From: Nocardioides turkmenicus
GTDB taxonomy: Bacteria; Actinomycetota; Actinomycetes; Propionibacteriales; Nocardioidaceae
Direction: 5' to 3'
NCBI RefSeq assembly: GCF_011045035.1
Contig: NZ_JAALAA010000031.1
Location: 1 to 48,640, forward strand
Length of the DNA: 48,640 bases
The translations under genes were made by a program, and so were the position numbers. Below, piece after piece: positions 39,337-48,177 of this stretch (positions are counted from its first letter, which is position 1; every line of letters starts with the position of its first letter). A model generated the notes under the pieces. That model had not been told where the DNA came from. It saw only the letters and a program-made list of their open reading frames with translations, and made no database searches.

Positions 39337-40648
39337 TCGGCGCCCGGCTGATCGTGAACAGCTCCTCGCTCGGAGCTGCCGGACCGCAGCAGCCGCCGCC
39401 GCTCTTGGTGCTGTCCGGGTCGTCGAAGACTCCCGCGCCGCCGCACACGCCGGTGTCGGGGAGCTCCAGCTCGACCCGGGCGGCCGCGTCGTGGTCGCCG
39501 GCGACCTCGGCCACCACGCTGCGTACCTGCTCGTAGCCGGTCATCGCCAGGAACGTCGGGGCTCGCCCGTAGGACTTCATCCCGACCAGGTAGAGGTCGG
39601 GCTCGGGCTGGGCGAGGTCCTTGGCCCCGGTCGCGCTGACCGAGCCGCAGGAGTGGATGTTGGGGTCGATCTGGACCGCGATGTTGCGCGGCGCCTCCAG
39701 CGTCGGGTCGAGGTCGAGCCGCATCTCGCTCAGGAAGCCCAGGTCGGGGCGGTAGCCGGTCAGCACCACCACCTGGTCGGCCTCGACGACGCGGCCGTCC
39801 TCGGCCGTCACCGTGGCGCCGTCCACGCGCTCCGTGCGAAACCCGGTCACCAGCTCGACCGTGCCGTCCTGGACGGCCTTCTTCGCGCGTATGCCGAGGG
39901 CGCCCCGCTCCGGGAGCTCGTCGGCCTCGCCGCCGCCGAAGGTGTTCGTCGAGACCGCGCGGCGGATCGCCCAGGTGATCCTCGTTCCCGGGTGGTCCTT
40001 GGCGATGGCGGTGAGCTCGTTGACGGCGTTGAAGGCGGAGTCGCCGGCGCCGATCACGACCGTGTGCTTGCCGGCGTAGGTCGTGGCGTCGCCCCGGTCG
40101 GGCACCGCGTACGCGACCTTGCCGGCGGCGTGGGCGGCGCGCTCGCCGAGGGCCGGGAGCCCGTCGGCCCCGGCCGGGTTGGGCCGGCGCCAGGTGCCGG
40201 AGGCGTCGATGACGGCACGCGCCTCGATGCGCGCCTCGGTGCCGTCGGCGCTGGTCACGTGGAGCACGAAGGGCTGCTCGGCGCGGCCGGCGTCGACCAG
40301 CCGGTCACGGCCCTTGCGGGAGACACCGGTGACGGCGGCGCCGTAGCGGACGTGGTCGCCGAGGGCGGCGGCGAGCGGGACGAGATAGCGCTCCCGCCAC
40401 TGCGCTCCGGTGGGATATCCCTTCTCCGGCGCGGTCCAGCCGGTCGGCTCGAGGAGTCGGGCGGCGGCCTTGTCGACGAGCTCGGGCCAGGCCGAGAAGA
40501 GACGTACGTGGCCCCACTCGGCGACCGCCGCGGCTGGTTCGGCTCCTTGCTCGAGGACGAGCGGGGTGAGACCACGCTCGAGGAGATGGGCTGCGGCTGC
40601 GAGGCCCTGGGGCCCGGCGCCGATGACGGCAACAGGAAGGTCGGTCAT
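39323..40648 (-). CDS. FAD-dependent monooxygenase-like protein, ArsO type, with Cys-rich tail
   Basis: A 441-residue flavoprotein with an FAD loop GAGPQGLAAAAHLLE (9-23) and an NAD(P)H loop VVIGAGDSAFNAV (about 195-207), the plan of flavin monooxygenases and ArsO proteins of ars operons. The C-terminus carries three cysteine pairs or singles, GVCGGAG and GGGCCGP, uncommon for the fold and suited to binding As(III). The reaction is not established. The frame extends upstream, but the ATG at 40648 has GAGGAG before it and begins the Rossmann strand. It is divergent from arsR. Confidence 0.8.
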   Translation of the reverse strand: MTDLPVAVIGAGPQGLAAAAHLLERGLTPLVLEQGAEPAAAVAEWGHVRLFSAWPELVDKAAARLLEPTGWTAPEKGYPTGAQWRERYLVPLAAALGDHVRYGAAVTGVSRKGRDRLVDAGRAEQPFVLHVTSADGTEARIEARAVIDASGTWRRPNPAGADGLPALGERAAHAAGKVAYAVPDRGDATTYAGKHTVVIGAGDSAFNAVNELTAIAKDHPGTRITWAIRRAVSTNTFGGGEADELPERGALGIRAKKAVQDGTVELVTGFRTERVDGATVTAEDGRVVEADQVVVLTGYRPDLGFLSEMRLDLDPTLEAPRNIAVQIDPNIHSCGSVSATGAKDLAQPEPDLYLVGMKSYGRAPTFLAMTGYEQVRSVVAEVAGDHDAAARVELELPDTGVCGGAGVFDDPDSTKSGGGCCGPAAPSEELFTISRAPITLS

Positions 40649-40666
40649 GATGCTCCTCAGATTCAA

Positions 40667-40709
40667 GAACGTCGATATGTCGGCGACCCTAGGTGACGCA
40701 TCGACGTTC
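40667..40709. promoter_or_regulatory. Perfect 10-bp inverted repeat in the ArsO/ArsR spacer
   Basis: GAACGTCGAT (40667-40676) and ATCGACGTTC (40700-40709), 23 bp apart, with ATAT following each half. This is the likely ArsR operator for the divergent pair. Confidence 0.55.
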
Positions 40710-40724
40710 GTCAATATCATTCGG

Positions 40725-40730
40725 TAGACT
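40725..40730 (+). promoter_or_regulatory. Leaderless -10 box for arsR
   Basis: TAGACT, 7 nt before the ATG at 40738, with no ribosome site. Confidence 0.5.
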
Positions 40731-40737
40731 GCTCCTC

Positions 40738-41085
40738 ATGACCGTTCTTCCTGTGCTCCCGTCCGCCGCTGTCGCGTGCTGCTCGCCGGTCACCGCGGGC
40801 GTTCTCGACGACAGTCAGGCCGAGGCGCTGGCGCGGATGTTCAAGGCGCTCGGTGATCCCAACCGGGTCAAGCTGCTCTCGATCATCGCGGCCTCCGAGG
40901 GTCAGGAGGCCTGCGTCTGCGACCTCACCGAGCCGGTCGGGCTCACCCAGCCGACGGTCTCCCATCACATGAAGCTGCTGGTCGAGGCAGGGCTGGTCGC
41001 CCGCGAGCAGCGGGGTCGCTGGGCCTACTTCTCCATCGTCCCCGGTGTCCTGGACTCGCTCGCGGGCGCGCTGTCGCCCCGATGA
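40738..41085 (+). CDS. arsR: ArsR-family arsenite-responsive repressor
   Basis: A 115-residue winged-helix repressor. The As(III) site ACVCDL (C59, C61) opens the recognition helix, as in classical ArsR proteins, and LTQPTVSHHMKLLVEAGLVA is the DNA helix. A second pair, C14-C15 (ACCSPV), lies in the N-terminal extension and may act as an added ligand, as in some actinobacterial ArsRs. Divergent from the ArsO-like gene with a perfect inverted repeat between, it most likely represses both. No arsenite exporter follows; the next gene is convergent. Confidence 0.92.
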   Translation: MTVLPVLPSAAVACCSPVTAGVLDDSQAEALARMFKALGDPNRVKLLSIIAASEGQEACVCDLTEPVGLTQPTVSHHMKLLVEAGLVAREQRGRWAYFSIVPGVLDSLAGALSPR

Positions 41086-41101
41086 AGGCGGTCCTCAGGC
41101 C

Positions 41102-41701
41102 CTAGCTGCGTCGCAGCACGGCCCAGGTGAACGGCTGTACCGCTCCCCACGGGGTCACGTGCTCCTCGGTCTCCGAGTGTTCCAACGTGAAGGACTCGGC
41201 AAAAAGCCGAGCGAGCGAGCCGGCGTCATGGCGGGCGGTGGGCAGGCCGGAGCACGACTCGGGGCCGGCGGGTGCGAATGTGCCCATCACCAGCCCGCCG
41301 CCGGTCCCGACGGCTGTCGCCGCCAGGTCCACGTATCGAGCCTGATCGTCCGGATCGGTGAGGAAGTGGAAGACCGCACGATCGTGCCAGACGTCGTAGC
41401 TGGCGGCGGGTGTCCAGCTCAGCACATCGGCGAGGACGTACGCCGCTTGCCGGCCCAGCCGTTCGCGGACCTGTGCGAGTGCGTTCGAGGAGATGTCCAG
41501 CACAGTCACGTCATAGCCTGCTGACACCAGCACGTCCGCGAGGTTCGAGGCGCCCGCGCCGACATCGATCACTCGCCCTGAGGCTGCAGCCAGTGTGATG
41601 AGCCGACGAGAGACCGTCGGAACCGGCTCGTACCAGCTCACCTCGTCGGCGGCCTTGGTCGCATAGACGGTGTTCCAGTGGGTGTCGGGGGCGGGGGCCA
41701 C
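41102..41701 (-). CDS. Class I SAM-dependent methyltransferase
   Basis: A 199-residue methyltransferase. Motif I is VIDVGAGASNLAD (about 44-56), with D-ISSNALAQ as the ribose-binding acid. The start MAPAPDTHWNTVYATKAADEVSWYE is typical of small methyltransferases of unclear substrate that occur beside metal-resistance genes; ArsM would need a conserved cysteine set that is absent here. It is convergent with arsR (16 bp). Confidence 0.83.
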   Translation of the reverse strand: MAPAPDTHWNTVYATKAADEVSWYEPVPTVSRRLITLAAASGRVIDVGAGASNLADVLVSAGYDVTVLDISSNALAQVRERLGRQAAYVLADVLSWTPAASYDVWHDRAVFHFLTDPDDQARYVDLAATAVGTGGGLVMGTFAPAGPESCSGLPTARHDAGSLARLFAESFTLEHSETEEHVTPWGAVQPFTWAVLRRS

Positions 41702-41741
41702 GCCTCCGATTCTGCCGGGTCTACCGTCATGGCGGCGCGGA

Positions 41742-42326
41742 TCAGGTGTGATCCGGGGGTTGCGCGGCGGCTTGGCTGATGCCGTGGATCGCGGTGCGGA
41801 TCCGTTCTGCTGCCGTCTCCGGGTCGGGCTGCCCGCTGTCGAGCCAGGCGATCACTGCGTCGGTCGTCATGGTCGGGATCAGCCGGGAGGCCCAGTCCAA
41901 CCAGGGGCCGTCCGGGATCTGCTTGGCGAGGTTGGAACGTGCCACCGTGATCGCGGCCGTGGAGAGGCTGTCCGTGAGGTTTTTGAACTCGCGCTCCCGA
42001 GTGGCGAAGCGGAAGAGCAGTCGAAACGCATCGGGATCCTCGCTGGCTGCGGCGAGGAGTGCCGGGATCGCATCGTCCTCGAAGTCGTCGGTGCCCACGC
42101 GTTCCGCCAGGCGCGCGCACGCTTGGTCCAGGATCGTCCGATAGAGCTCGGCCTTGGAGTCGAAGTGGCGATAGAGCACGACACGCGTGACGCCGGCTTC
42201 TTCGGCGATCTCGTCCAGGCCGGTGTCGGCGAACCCGTGTCTGGCGAACGCGCGGGTCGCGGCCGTCAGGATCTGGGCCCGCCGTTCTGCGCGGGGCAAC
42301 CGGGTCTTGGTTGCGGGCTGGGGCAT
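41742..42326 (-). CDS. TetR-family transcriptional regulator
   Basis: A 194-residue regulator with a TetR helix-turn-helix at about 28-57 (FADTGLDEIAEEAGVTRVVLYRHFDSK). It is divergent from a two-gene ABC-2 transporter, from which it is separated by about 50 bp holding TGTATACA (42370-42377) and a TTGTATA half (42345-42351); these are the probable operator, and repression of the transporter is its likely job. The ligand-binding half contains no recognised motif. Confidence 0.88.
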   Translation of the reverse strand: MPQPATKTRLPRAERRAQILTAATRAFARHGFADTGLDEIAEEAGVTRVVLYRHFDSKAELYRTILDQACARLAERVGTDDFEDDAIPALLAAASEDPDAFRLLFRFATREREFKNLTDSLSTAAITVARSNLAKQIPDGPWLDWASRLIPTMTTDAVIAWLDSGQPDPETAAERIRTAIHGISQAAAQPPDHT

Positions 42327-42344
42327 GCCGCTCTCCTCTCTTGT

Positions 42345-42376
42345 ATATCTCGAAGTTTACATCTACGGTTGTATAC

Positions 42377-42377
<1 letters not shown>
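42345..42377. promoter_or_regulatory. AT-rich operator candidate between TetR and ABC genes
   Basis: TGTATACA (42370-42377), a perfect 8-bp palindrome touching the ABC gene's ATG, and a TTGTATA at 42345-42351. The spacer is about 65% AT, unlike all around it. Confidence 0.45.
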
Positions 42378-43128
<751 letters not shown>

Positions 43129-43132
<4 letters not shown>

Positions 43133-43893
43133 GGCCGCTCATCATCTCCGAGGTCCACAAGCTGTTCTCCACGCGACTCTGGCTCTGGCTGCTTCTGGCC
43201 TCGATGGCTTTGGCCGCACTCTATGCGTCGCTGCTGATCGGATTCAGCGACGACCCCGACACCATGACCGCGCCGCTGGACAGCCCTGCTGGTCAGCAGA
43301 CCCTCTTCGCTGTCGCGTCCGGCGGTGCCAACACCCTCGTGGCTGTCCTGGCGGCGATCGGGGTCACCGGCGAGTTCCGCCACCGGACGGCAACCGCGAC
43401 CTTCCTCGCGACGCCTCGCCGCCGAAGAGTCGTCCTTGCCAAGCTGCTGGTCTACGTCGCGGCGGGGGTTGGATATGCGATCGCGTGCCTGGTGGTCGTC
43501 GCATCGATCGCCTGGCCGTGGCTGAGTGCAAAGGGCATCGACCTGGGACTTCTCGGGGAAGGCCTTCCTTCCACCTATGCGGGTGTTGTCGCCGACGTGA
43601 CACTCTTCGCGATGGTGGGCGTGGGTCTGGGCGCGTTGGTCCGCAATCAGGTCGCCACCGTGGTCGGCCTTCTCGTCTACCGCTTCGTGGCTGAGCCGAT
43701 GGTCACTGCGGTGCCGGCGTTGTCCGACTGGACGGCCTACCTCCCTGGCTCCGCGTCTGCAGCGCTCACCCAGGTGTCGCTCAGCACCCAGAACTACCTC
43801 GATCCATGGCTGGGTGGTCTCGTGCTCACGGGATACGGCCTGCTTCTCGTCATCGTCGGCGCGCGCGTCTCCGTGGGCAGAGACGTCACCTGA
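43129..43893 (+). CDS. ABC-2 type membrane permease
   Basis: A 254-residue protein with six membrane helices, starting with a short cytosolic amphipathic stretch (IISEVHKLFSTRLW) as usual for ABC-2 permeases. The GEFRHRTATATFLATPRRR segment after the second helix is typical of bacitracin/antibiotic export partners. It is translationally coupled to the ATPase. It ends 3 bp before the convergent MarR gene. Confidence 0.87.
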
Positions 43894-43896
43894 CGG

Positions 43897-44355
43897 CTAC
43901 CGGGTCGCCGCGGCGATGACCTCCAGCAGCCGGCGGTGGAGCTCCATCAGCTCGTCGAGGCTCATGTCGAGGCGCTCGACGATCGCGGGCGGGATCTTCT
44001 CGGCGTCGTCGCGGAGGGCGCGGCCGCGCTCGGTCAGTACGACGGCGAGCGAGCGCTCGTCGTGCTTGTTGCGCTCGCGCCGGATGTAGTCCTGGGCCTC
44101 GAGCCGCTTGAGCAGGGGGGAGAGGGTGCCGGGGTCGAGCTGGACCTTCCGGCTCAGCTCGGAGACGCGGAGCGGCTCCTCCTCCCAGAGCGCGAGCATG
44201 ACCAGATACTGCGGGTGGGTCAGGCCCATGGGCTCGAGGAGCGGGCGGTAGAGGGCGATGACGCTGCGCGCGGCGACAGCGAGGCCGAAGCAGACCTGTT
44301 GATCGAGCGCCAGCGGGTTCTCGATCTCCGCGAGAGGATCCTTCTTCGTCGGCAT
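43897..44355 (-). CDS. MarR-family regulator, OhrR-like
   Basis: A 152-residue winged-helix protein that carries the OhrR hallmark: C22 in LDQQVCFGLAVAARSVI, the reactive cysteine that senses organic hydroperoxides, followed by the family's YRPLLEPMGLTHPQYLVML. No ohr gene is beside it. It lies divergent from a small membrane protein gene across a TTTGTGCACAAA palindrome. The frame extends upstream, but the ATG at 44355 is where the conserved sequence begins. Confidence 0.82.
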   Translation of the reverse strand: MPTKKDPLAEIENPLALDQQVCFGLAVAARSVIALYRPLLEPMGLTHPQYLVMLALWEEEPLRVSELSRKVQLDPGTLSPLLKRLEAQDYIRRERNKHDERSLAVVLTERGRALRDDAEKIPPAIVERLDMSLDELMELHRRLLEVIAAATR

Positions 44356-44375
44356 GCTGGTTAGCGTACCAATAA

Positions 44376-44387
44376 TTTGTGCACAAA
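44376..44387. promoter_or_regulatory. Perfect 12-bp palindrome, candidate OhrR operator
   Basis: TTTGTGCACAAA lies in the short spacer between the OhrR-like gene and the small membrane protein gene, 21 bp before the former. It is flanked by AATTA on one side and AATAA on the other, giving an AT-rich 24-bp island. Confidence 0.55.
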
Positions 44388-44412
44388 CAATTACTCTGGT
44401 AAGTATGAGCCC

Positions 44413-44748
44413 GTGAACGAGCAACCGCGACGACCGCGCCACCTGATGGACCCGGACAACCCGATCCGGCCGGTCAACGACAAGTCGCTCACCCACGTGA
44501 AGCAGTGGGTCGCGTCCGTTCTCGTCGTCTTCACCGTCGCCCACCTGGTGGTCGGGCTGGTCATCGGGGCGGTGGCGATCGACCCCGTCTACCAGAGTTC
44601 GCGGATCGGGCTGTGTGTCATCGCCGCGGGATTCGGCGTGCTGGGCCTGGCCGGCGGCTTCATCATCCATCGGCGTAGGCCGTTCACGCCGTGGCTGATC
44701 TTCGGCCTCGTGCCCTCCGCGGTGGGGCTCTGGCTCATCCTTCGCTGA
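44413..44748 (+). CDS. Small membrane protein of unknown function
   Basis: A 111-residue protein with a hydrophilic N-terminal 45 residues, rich in Arg and Pro, and two to three membrane helices (about 46-68, 75-90 and 95-111). I do not recognise the family. The start is the GTG at 44413; the ORF stays open upstream into the operator. No ribosome site is seen. It faces the OhrR-like gene and may be its target, making it a candidate hydroperoxide-linked protein. Confidence 0.6.
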   Translation: MNEQPRRPRHLMDPDNPIRPVNDKSLTHVKQWVASVLVVFTVAHLVVGLVIGAVAIDPVYQSSRIGLCVIAAGFGVLGLAGGFIIHRRRPFTPWLIFGLVPSAVGLWLILR

Positions 44749-44783
44749 CAGGGCGGTGCCCGGATCGACGCACCGCCCTGTCA
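44746..44783. terminator. Bidirectional terminator hairpin
   Basis: A perfect 14-bp stem, TGACAGGGCGGTGC (44746-44759) with 44770-44783, around a 10-nt loop. It includes the stop of the small membrane gene and separates it from the convergent hpaB gene. Confidence 0.7.
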
Positions 44784-44797
44784 GCTGACACGGCAGG

Positions 44798-46381
44798 TCA
44801 GAACAGGTCCGGCACGGTCCAGCCGTCGAGGTCGTACTCGGCCAGGAACTCGTCGGCGAGCCCCTTCATCGCGTCGGCGCCGCCGCGGTTCTGGGCGGCG
44901 AAGAGGAGCTCGGCCTTCACGTTCTCGTGGTTGCCGGAGTAGTTGCGCTCGTAGAGCTCGTGACGGCCGCCGAACTCGGAGCCGATCGAGTCCCACAGTG
45001 CCTTCATGACCTTCACCCGGTCGACGGCGGTGATGCCGTTGGAGCCACGGACGTACTTGTCCAGGTACGGCCGCACCTCGGGGCTCTTGAAGTCGGCGGC
45101 GCCGGAGGGCAGGTAGATCAGCCCGGAGGCGACGTCCTGCTCGATGATCTCCTTGACCCGCGGGTAGCCGTGGATCATGAACATCCGGTACGTCAGGCCG
45201 TACTCCAGCTTCGGGATGACCGCGTCGCCGACCCACGGCTCGGGGTCACGGGCCATCGACTCGGTCAGCGACCAGAACAGGTTGCGCCAGCCGATGACCT
45301 CGCCGACCCGCGTCTGTACGCCGCGGAAGCCGCCCGAGCCGGTGGCGTCGAGCGCCTTCATCAGCAGACCGGCGATGAAGTCGAGCTTGACCGCCAGACG
45401 GGTGCAGCCCTGGAAGGTGAACCGGGGCAGGAACCCCGACTGGGGGAAGAACGCGTTGATCCGGTCGACGTCGCCGTACATGAAGACGTTCTCCCAGGGC
45501 ACCAGCACCTTGTCGAAGATGAAGATGGTGTCGTTCTCGTCCATCCGGCTCGACAGCGGGTAGTCGAACGGCTCGCCGTTCCGGGCAGCCTGCTCGGTGT
45601 AGGAGGAGCGGCAGATCAGCTTGATGCCGGGGGCGTCCATCGGGACCGTGCAGATCAGCGCGAACTGCTTCTTGCGGATCGGCAGGCCGTAGTGGGCGAT
45701 GAAGTTGTAGTTGGTGATCGCCGAACCCGTCGCGACGACCTTGGCCCCGGAGACGATCAGGCCGGCGTCGGTCTCCTTCTCGACCTTCATGTAGACGTCG
45801 CCGACCTCGTCCGGCGGCAGCTGGCGGTCGACCGGCGGGTTGATGATCGCGTGGTTCCAGTAGAGGACCTTCTCCTGGGACTCGCGATACCAGCGCTCGG
45901 CGTTGTCCTGGAACGGGGCGTACAGCTCCTTGTTGGCGTGCAGGGTGCCGAGGAAGCTGGCCTTGTAGTCGGGGGAGCGGCCCATCCAGCCGTACGTCAT
46001 CTTCGCCCAGCGCGCGATCGCGTCGCGCTCCTTGAGCAGGTCGGCCGAGGAGGTCGGGGTCTTGAAGAACGGCATCGTGACGCCGCCGTTGCCGGTGTCC
46101 GTCGGCACGGTGAGCTCGTCGACGTGCGGGCCGGTGTGCAGGGCGTCGTAGAGGCGCGCGGTCATCCGCACCGGGTTGCGGAAGGCCGGGTGGGTGGTGA
46201 CGTCCTCGACCCGCTCGCCGTGCAGGTAGATCTCGCGGCCGTCGCGCAGGCTCTCGATGTACTCGTCGCCGGTCATCGGCCGAGAGGCGAAGTTGGTCTG
46301 CCTGTTGGCGGGCGACTCGGCCGCCGGGTTGACGGTCGGCGGGCCGTCGGTCTGGGACTCGGGGGCGAGGGTGTCGGTCAT
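44798..46381 (-). CDS. hpaB: 4-Hydroxyphenylacetate 3-monooxygenase, oxygenase component
   Basis: The FADH2-using component that ortho-hydroxylates phenolic acids. The 527-residue protein has the HpaB landmarks TLHANKELYAPFQDNA, LYWNHAIINPPVDR, VYMKVEKETDAGLIVSGAKVVATGSA and DKVLVPWENVFMYGD, and ends with RGSNGITAVDRVKVMKALWDSIGSEFGGRHELYERNYSG. A poorly conserved tail of about 35 residues precedes the fold. The start ATG has CCAAGGAGAG before it. It lies 20 bp after hpaC in the same operon and is presumably controlled by the divergent AraC-type gene. Related phenol hydroxylases cannot be excluded. Confidence 0.92.
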   Translation of the reverse strand: MTDTLAPESQTDGPPTVNPAAESPANRQTNFASRPMTGDEYIESLRDGREIYLHGERVEDVTTHPAFRNPVRMTARLYDALHTGPHVDELTVPTDTGNGGVTMPFFKTPTSSADLLKERDAIARWAKMTYGWMGRSPDYKASFLGTLHANKELYAPFQDNAERWYRESQEKVLYWNHAIINPPVDRQLPPDEVGDVYMKVEKETDAGLIVSGAKVVATGSAITNYNFIAHYGLPIRKKQFALICTVPMDAPGIKLICRSSYTEQAARNGEPFDYPLSSRMDENDTIFIFDKVLVPWENVFMYGDVDRINAFFPQSGFLPRFTFQGCTRLAVKLDFIAGLLMKALDATGSGGFRGVQTRVGEVIGWRNLFWSLTESMARDPEPWVGDAVIPKLEYGLTYRMFMIHGYPRVKEIIEQDVASGLIYLPSGAADFKSPEVRPYLDKYVRGSNGITAVDRVKVMKALWDSIGSEFGGRHELYERNYSGNHENVKAELLFAAQNRGGADAMKGLADEFLAEYDLDGWTVPDLF

Positions 46382-46401
46382 GGTGTCTCTCCTTGGTCTG
46401 A

Positions 46402-46977
46402 TCAGTAGTGGGTGGATCGCGGGATCGCGGGAGTCTCGACGGCGGTGAACGACGCGGTCGCGTCGAACCAGCCGGTGTGCGGGTCGTCCTGGCAGCCGAG
46501 CCAGACGACCTCCGAGGACGGGTTGCCGATCTGGTGGAAGGCGCTGTCGTGGAAGAGCAGCGGCTTGCGGTCGGTGGTGATCACCTCGACGACCTCGCCG
46601 AGGAACAGCAGGTGGTCGCCGCCGTCGTCGGTACGCCACGGGCGGCACACCAGCGTCGCGGCCGTCCCTCCGAGACGCGGTGCCGTCGCGCCCTCGCGCC
46701 AGGGGAGCGGGTCGCCGCACGGGCGGCCGGCGAAGTGCATGGCGACGTCGCTCTGGTCGGCCGCGAGCACGTTGACCGCGAAGGCGGCGCCGTCGAGATA
46801 GGCAGCCGCCTTGGACGTACGCGTCAGGGCCACCTGCACCAGCGGCGGGTCGAGCGAGATCGGGGTGAACGCCGTCACCGTGGCGCCGTGGTGGGCGCCG
46901 TCCGGGGTGCGGCAGGTGATCACGGTGACGCCGGTCGCGAAGCGGCCGAAGGTCGACCGCAGGGTGCGTGGGTCCAT
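46402..46977 (-). CDS. hpaC: Flavin reductase (NADH:FAD), HpaC-like
   Basis: A 191-residue flavin-reductase-like barrel: FGRFATGVTVITC and HHGATVTAFTPISLDPPLVQVAL are the usual N-terminal signature, followed by FAVNVLAADQ and the FLGEVVEV strand. It supplies reduced FAD to the oxygenase encoded next. The spacing is 20 bp. A C-terminal extension after residue 150 (QIGNPSSEVVWLG onward) is longer than in the E. coli protein. The start ATG at 46977 has GGAGGAGC before it. Confidence 0.88.
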   Translation of the reverse strand: MDPRTLRSTFGRFATGVTVITCRTPDGAHHGATVTAFTPISLDPPLVQVALTRTSKAAAYLDGAAFAVNVLAADQSDVAMHFAGRPCGDPLPWREGATAPRLGGTAATLVCRPWRTDDGGDHLLFLGEVVEVITTDRKPLLFHDSAFHQIGNPSSEVVWLGCQDDPHTGWFDATASFTAVETPAIPRSTHY

Positions 46978-47179
46978 GGAGCTCCTCCTTCGTCGGGGCC
47001 GCGGGTGGTGTGGCGGCGGTCACGTCGGAGGACGACGCTAGATCCGGATCGCGAGGGCGGCGATCCGCTGGGCGAAGGGGCTGTCCGGATTGCGCACCCG
47101 GTTTGTGGACGATTCTCGGAGGCTCTCGGCGACGCGCGGATGCGCTGTTAATGTGAAGGACGTCACTAGGGGGTGGCAG

Positions 47180-48133
47180 ATGAGCGTGACCGGCACTCTC
47201 ACCGTTTCGTCGGGGTCGTCCGGATCGTCCGGCGACATGGAGACCTTCTCCGACCAGGTCTCCCGGGCCTACTTCCCGCATGCCCTGACCATGCGTGGCC
47301 GGCCCGCCCGCCCCGCCGAGCTACGAGCGGTCGACCTCGGCCCTGTCCGGCTGACCCGGATCGGCTGGGGTGCGGAGGTGTCGGTGGAGTCCGACCATCC
47401 CGGCGCCTGGGCCGTGAACGTCCCGCGCAGCGGTGTGCTCGAGGCCAACGTCGGCGGCGCCCATGTGCTCTCGCTCGACGGTCAGGCGACCGTGTGCCCT
47501 CCCGACCGGCCGACGAAGATGACCCGCTGGTCGGCCGACTGCTCGATCGTCGGCATGCGGGTCGACCGCGACTACCTGGTCGACGAGGTCGCTGCCCTGG
47601 TCGGCCTGCACACCGACCGGCTGCCCGCCCAGCTCGACCTGCGCGCTGACGGCGCCCGCGCCTGGATCGGCCTGCTCGGCTCCCTCGGCACCGAGGCCAT
47701 GCGCAACCCGGCCCTGGTGGGCGACGAACGGGTACGTCACCGGCTGGCAGGGACGTTGACCGCCGCCTTCGTCGCCGCCTGTTTTCCCTCCGAGCCGGCC
47801 GTCGGGAGCGTCCAGCCCCGCATCGTCTCGCGTGTCGTGGAAGCCATGGAGGCCGACCCGGCGCGCGAGTGGGCCGTCTCAGACCTGGCCCGCGAGGCCG
47901 ACGTCGGCATCCGCCGCCTCCAGCAGGGCTTCCAGCGCTACCTCGGCCGCACCCCGACCCAGAAGCTGCAGGAGATCCGCCTCGAACGCGTCCACGCCGA
48001 CCTGCTCGCCAGCCGTGGCGACACGGTCGCCGAGATCGCCTACCGCTGGGGTTTCACCCACCTCGGCCGCTTCGCCGCCGCCTACCGGCAGGCGTACGGC
48101 GTCACGCCGTCGCAGACGCTGCGCTGCCGCTGA
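47180..48133 (+). CDS. AraC-family regulator with AraC-binding-like sensor domain
   Basis: A 317-residue regulator. Residues 25-195 form an AraC-binding-like domain (AWAVNVPRSGVLEANV, RPTKMTRWSADCSIVG) and residues 215-317 the AraC double helix-turn-helix (SDLAREADVGIRRLQQGFQR, then IAYRWGFTHLGRFAAAYRQAYG). It belongs to the group that regulates aromatic or phenolic catabolism and lies divergent from hpaCB, its probable target. AGGGGG stands before the ATG at 47180. Confidence 0.88.
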   Translation: MSVTGTLTVSSGSSGSSGDMETFSDQVSRAYFPHALTMRGRPARPAELRAVDLGPVRLTRIGWGAEVSVESDHPGAWAVNVPRSGVLEANVGGAHVLSLDGQATVCPPDRPTKMTRWSADCSIVGMRVDRDYLVDEVAALVGLHTDRLPAQLDLRADGARAWIGLLGSLGTEAMRNPALVGDERVRHRLAGTLTAAFVAACFPSEPAVGSVQPRIVSRVVEAMEADPAREWAVSDLAREADVGIRRLQQGFQRYLGRTPTQKLQEIRLERVHADLLASRGDTVAEIAYRWGFTHLGRFAAAYRQAYGVTPSQTLRCR

Positions 48134-48142
48134 CCTCGACCT

Positions 48143-48176
48143 GCCGAGTCGGCCCGTCAAGACGGGCCGACTCGGC
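48143..48176. terminator. Bidirectional terminator hairpin
   Basis: A perfect 14-bp stem, GCCGAGTCGGCCCG (48143-48156) with 48163-48176, around TCAAGA. It separates the convergent AraC and LysR genes. Confidence 0.7.
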
Positions 48177-48177
48177 G

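Noticed and set aside
41102..41701. ArsM arsenite methyltransferase next to arsR
   Set aside because: Lacks the conserved cysteines of ArsM and is much shorter.
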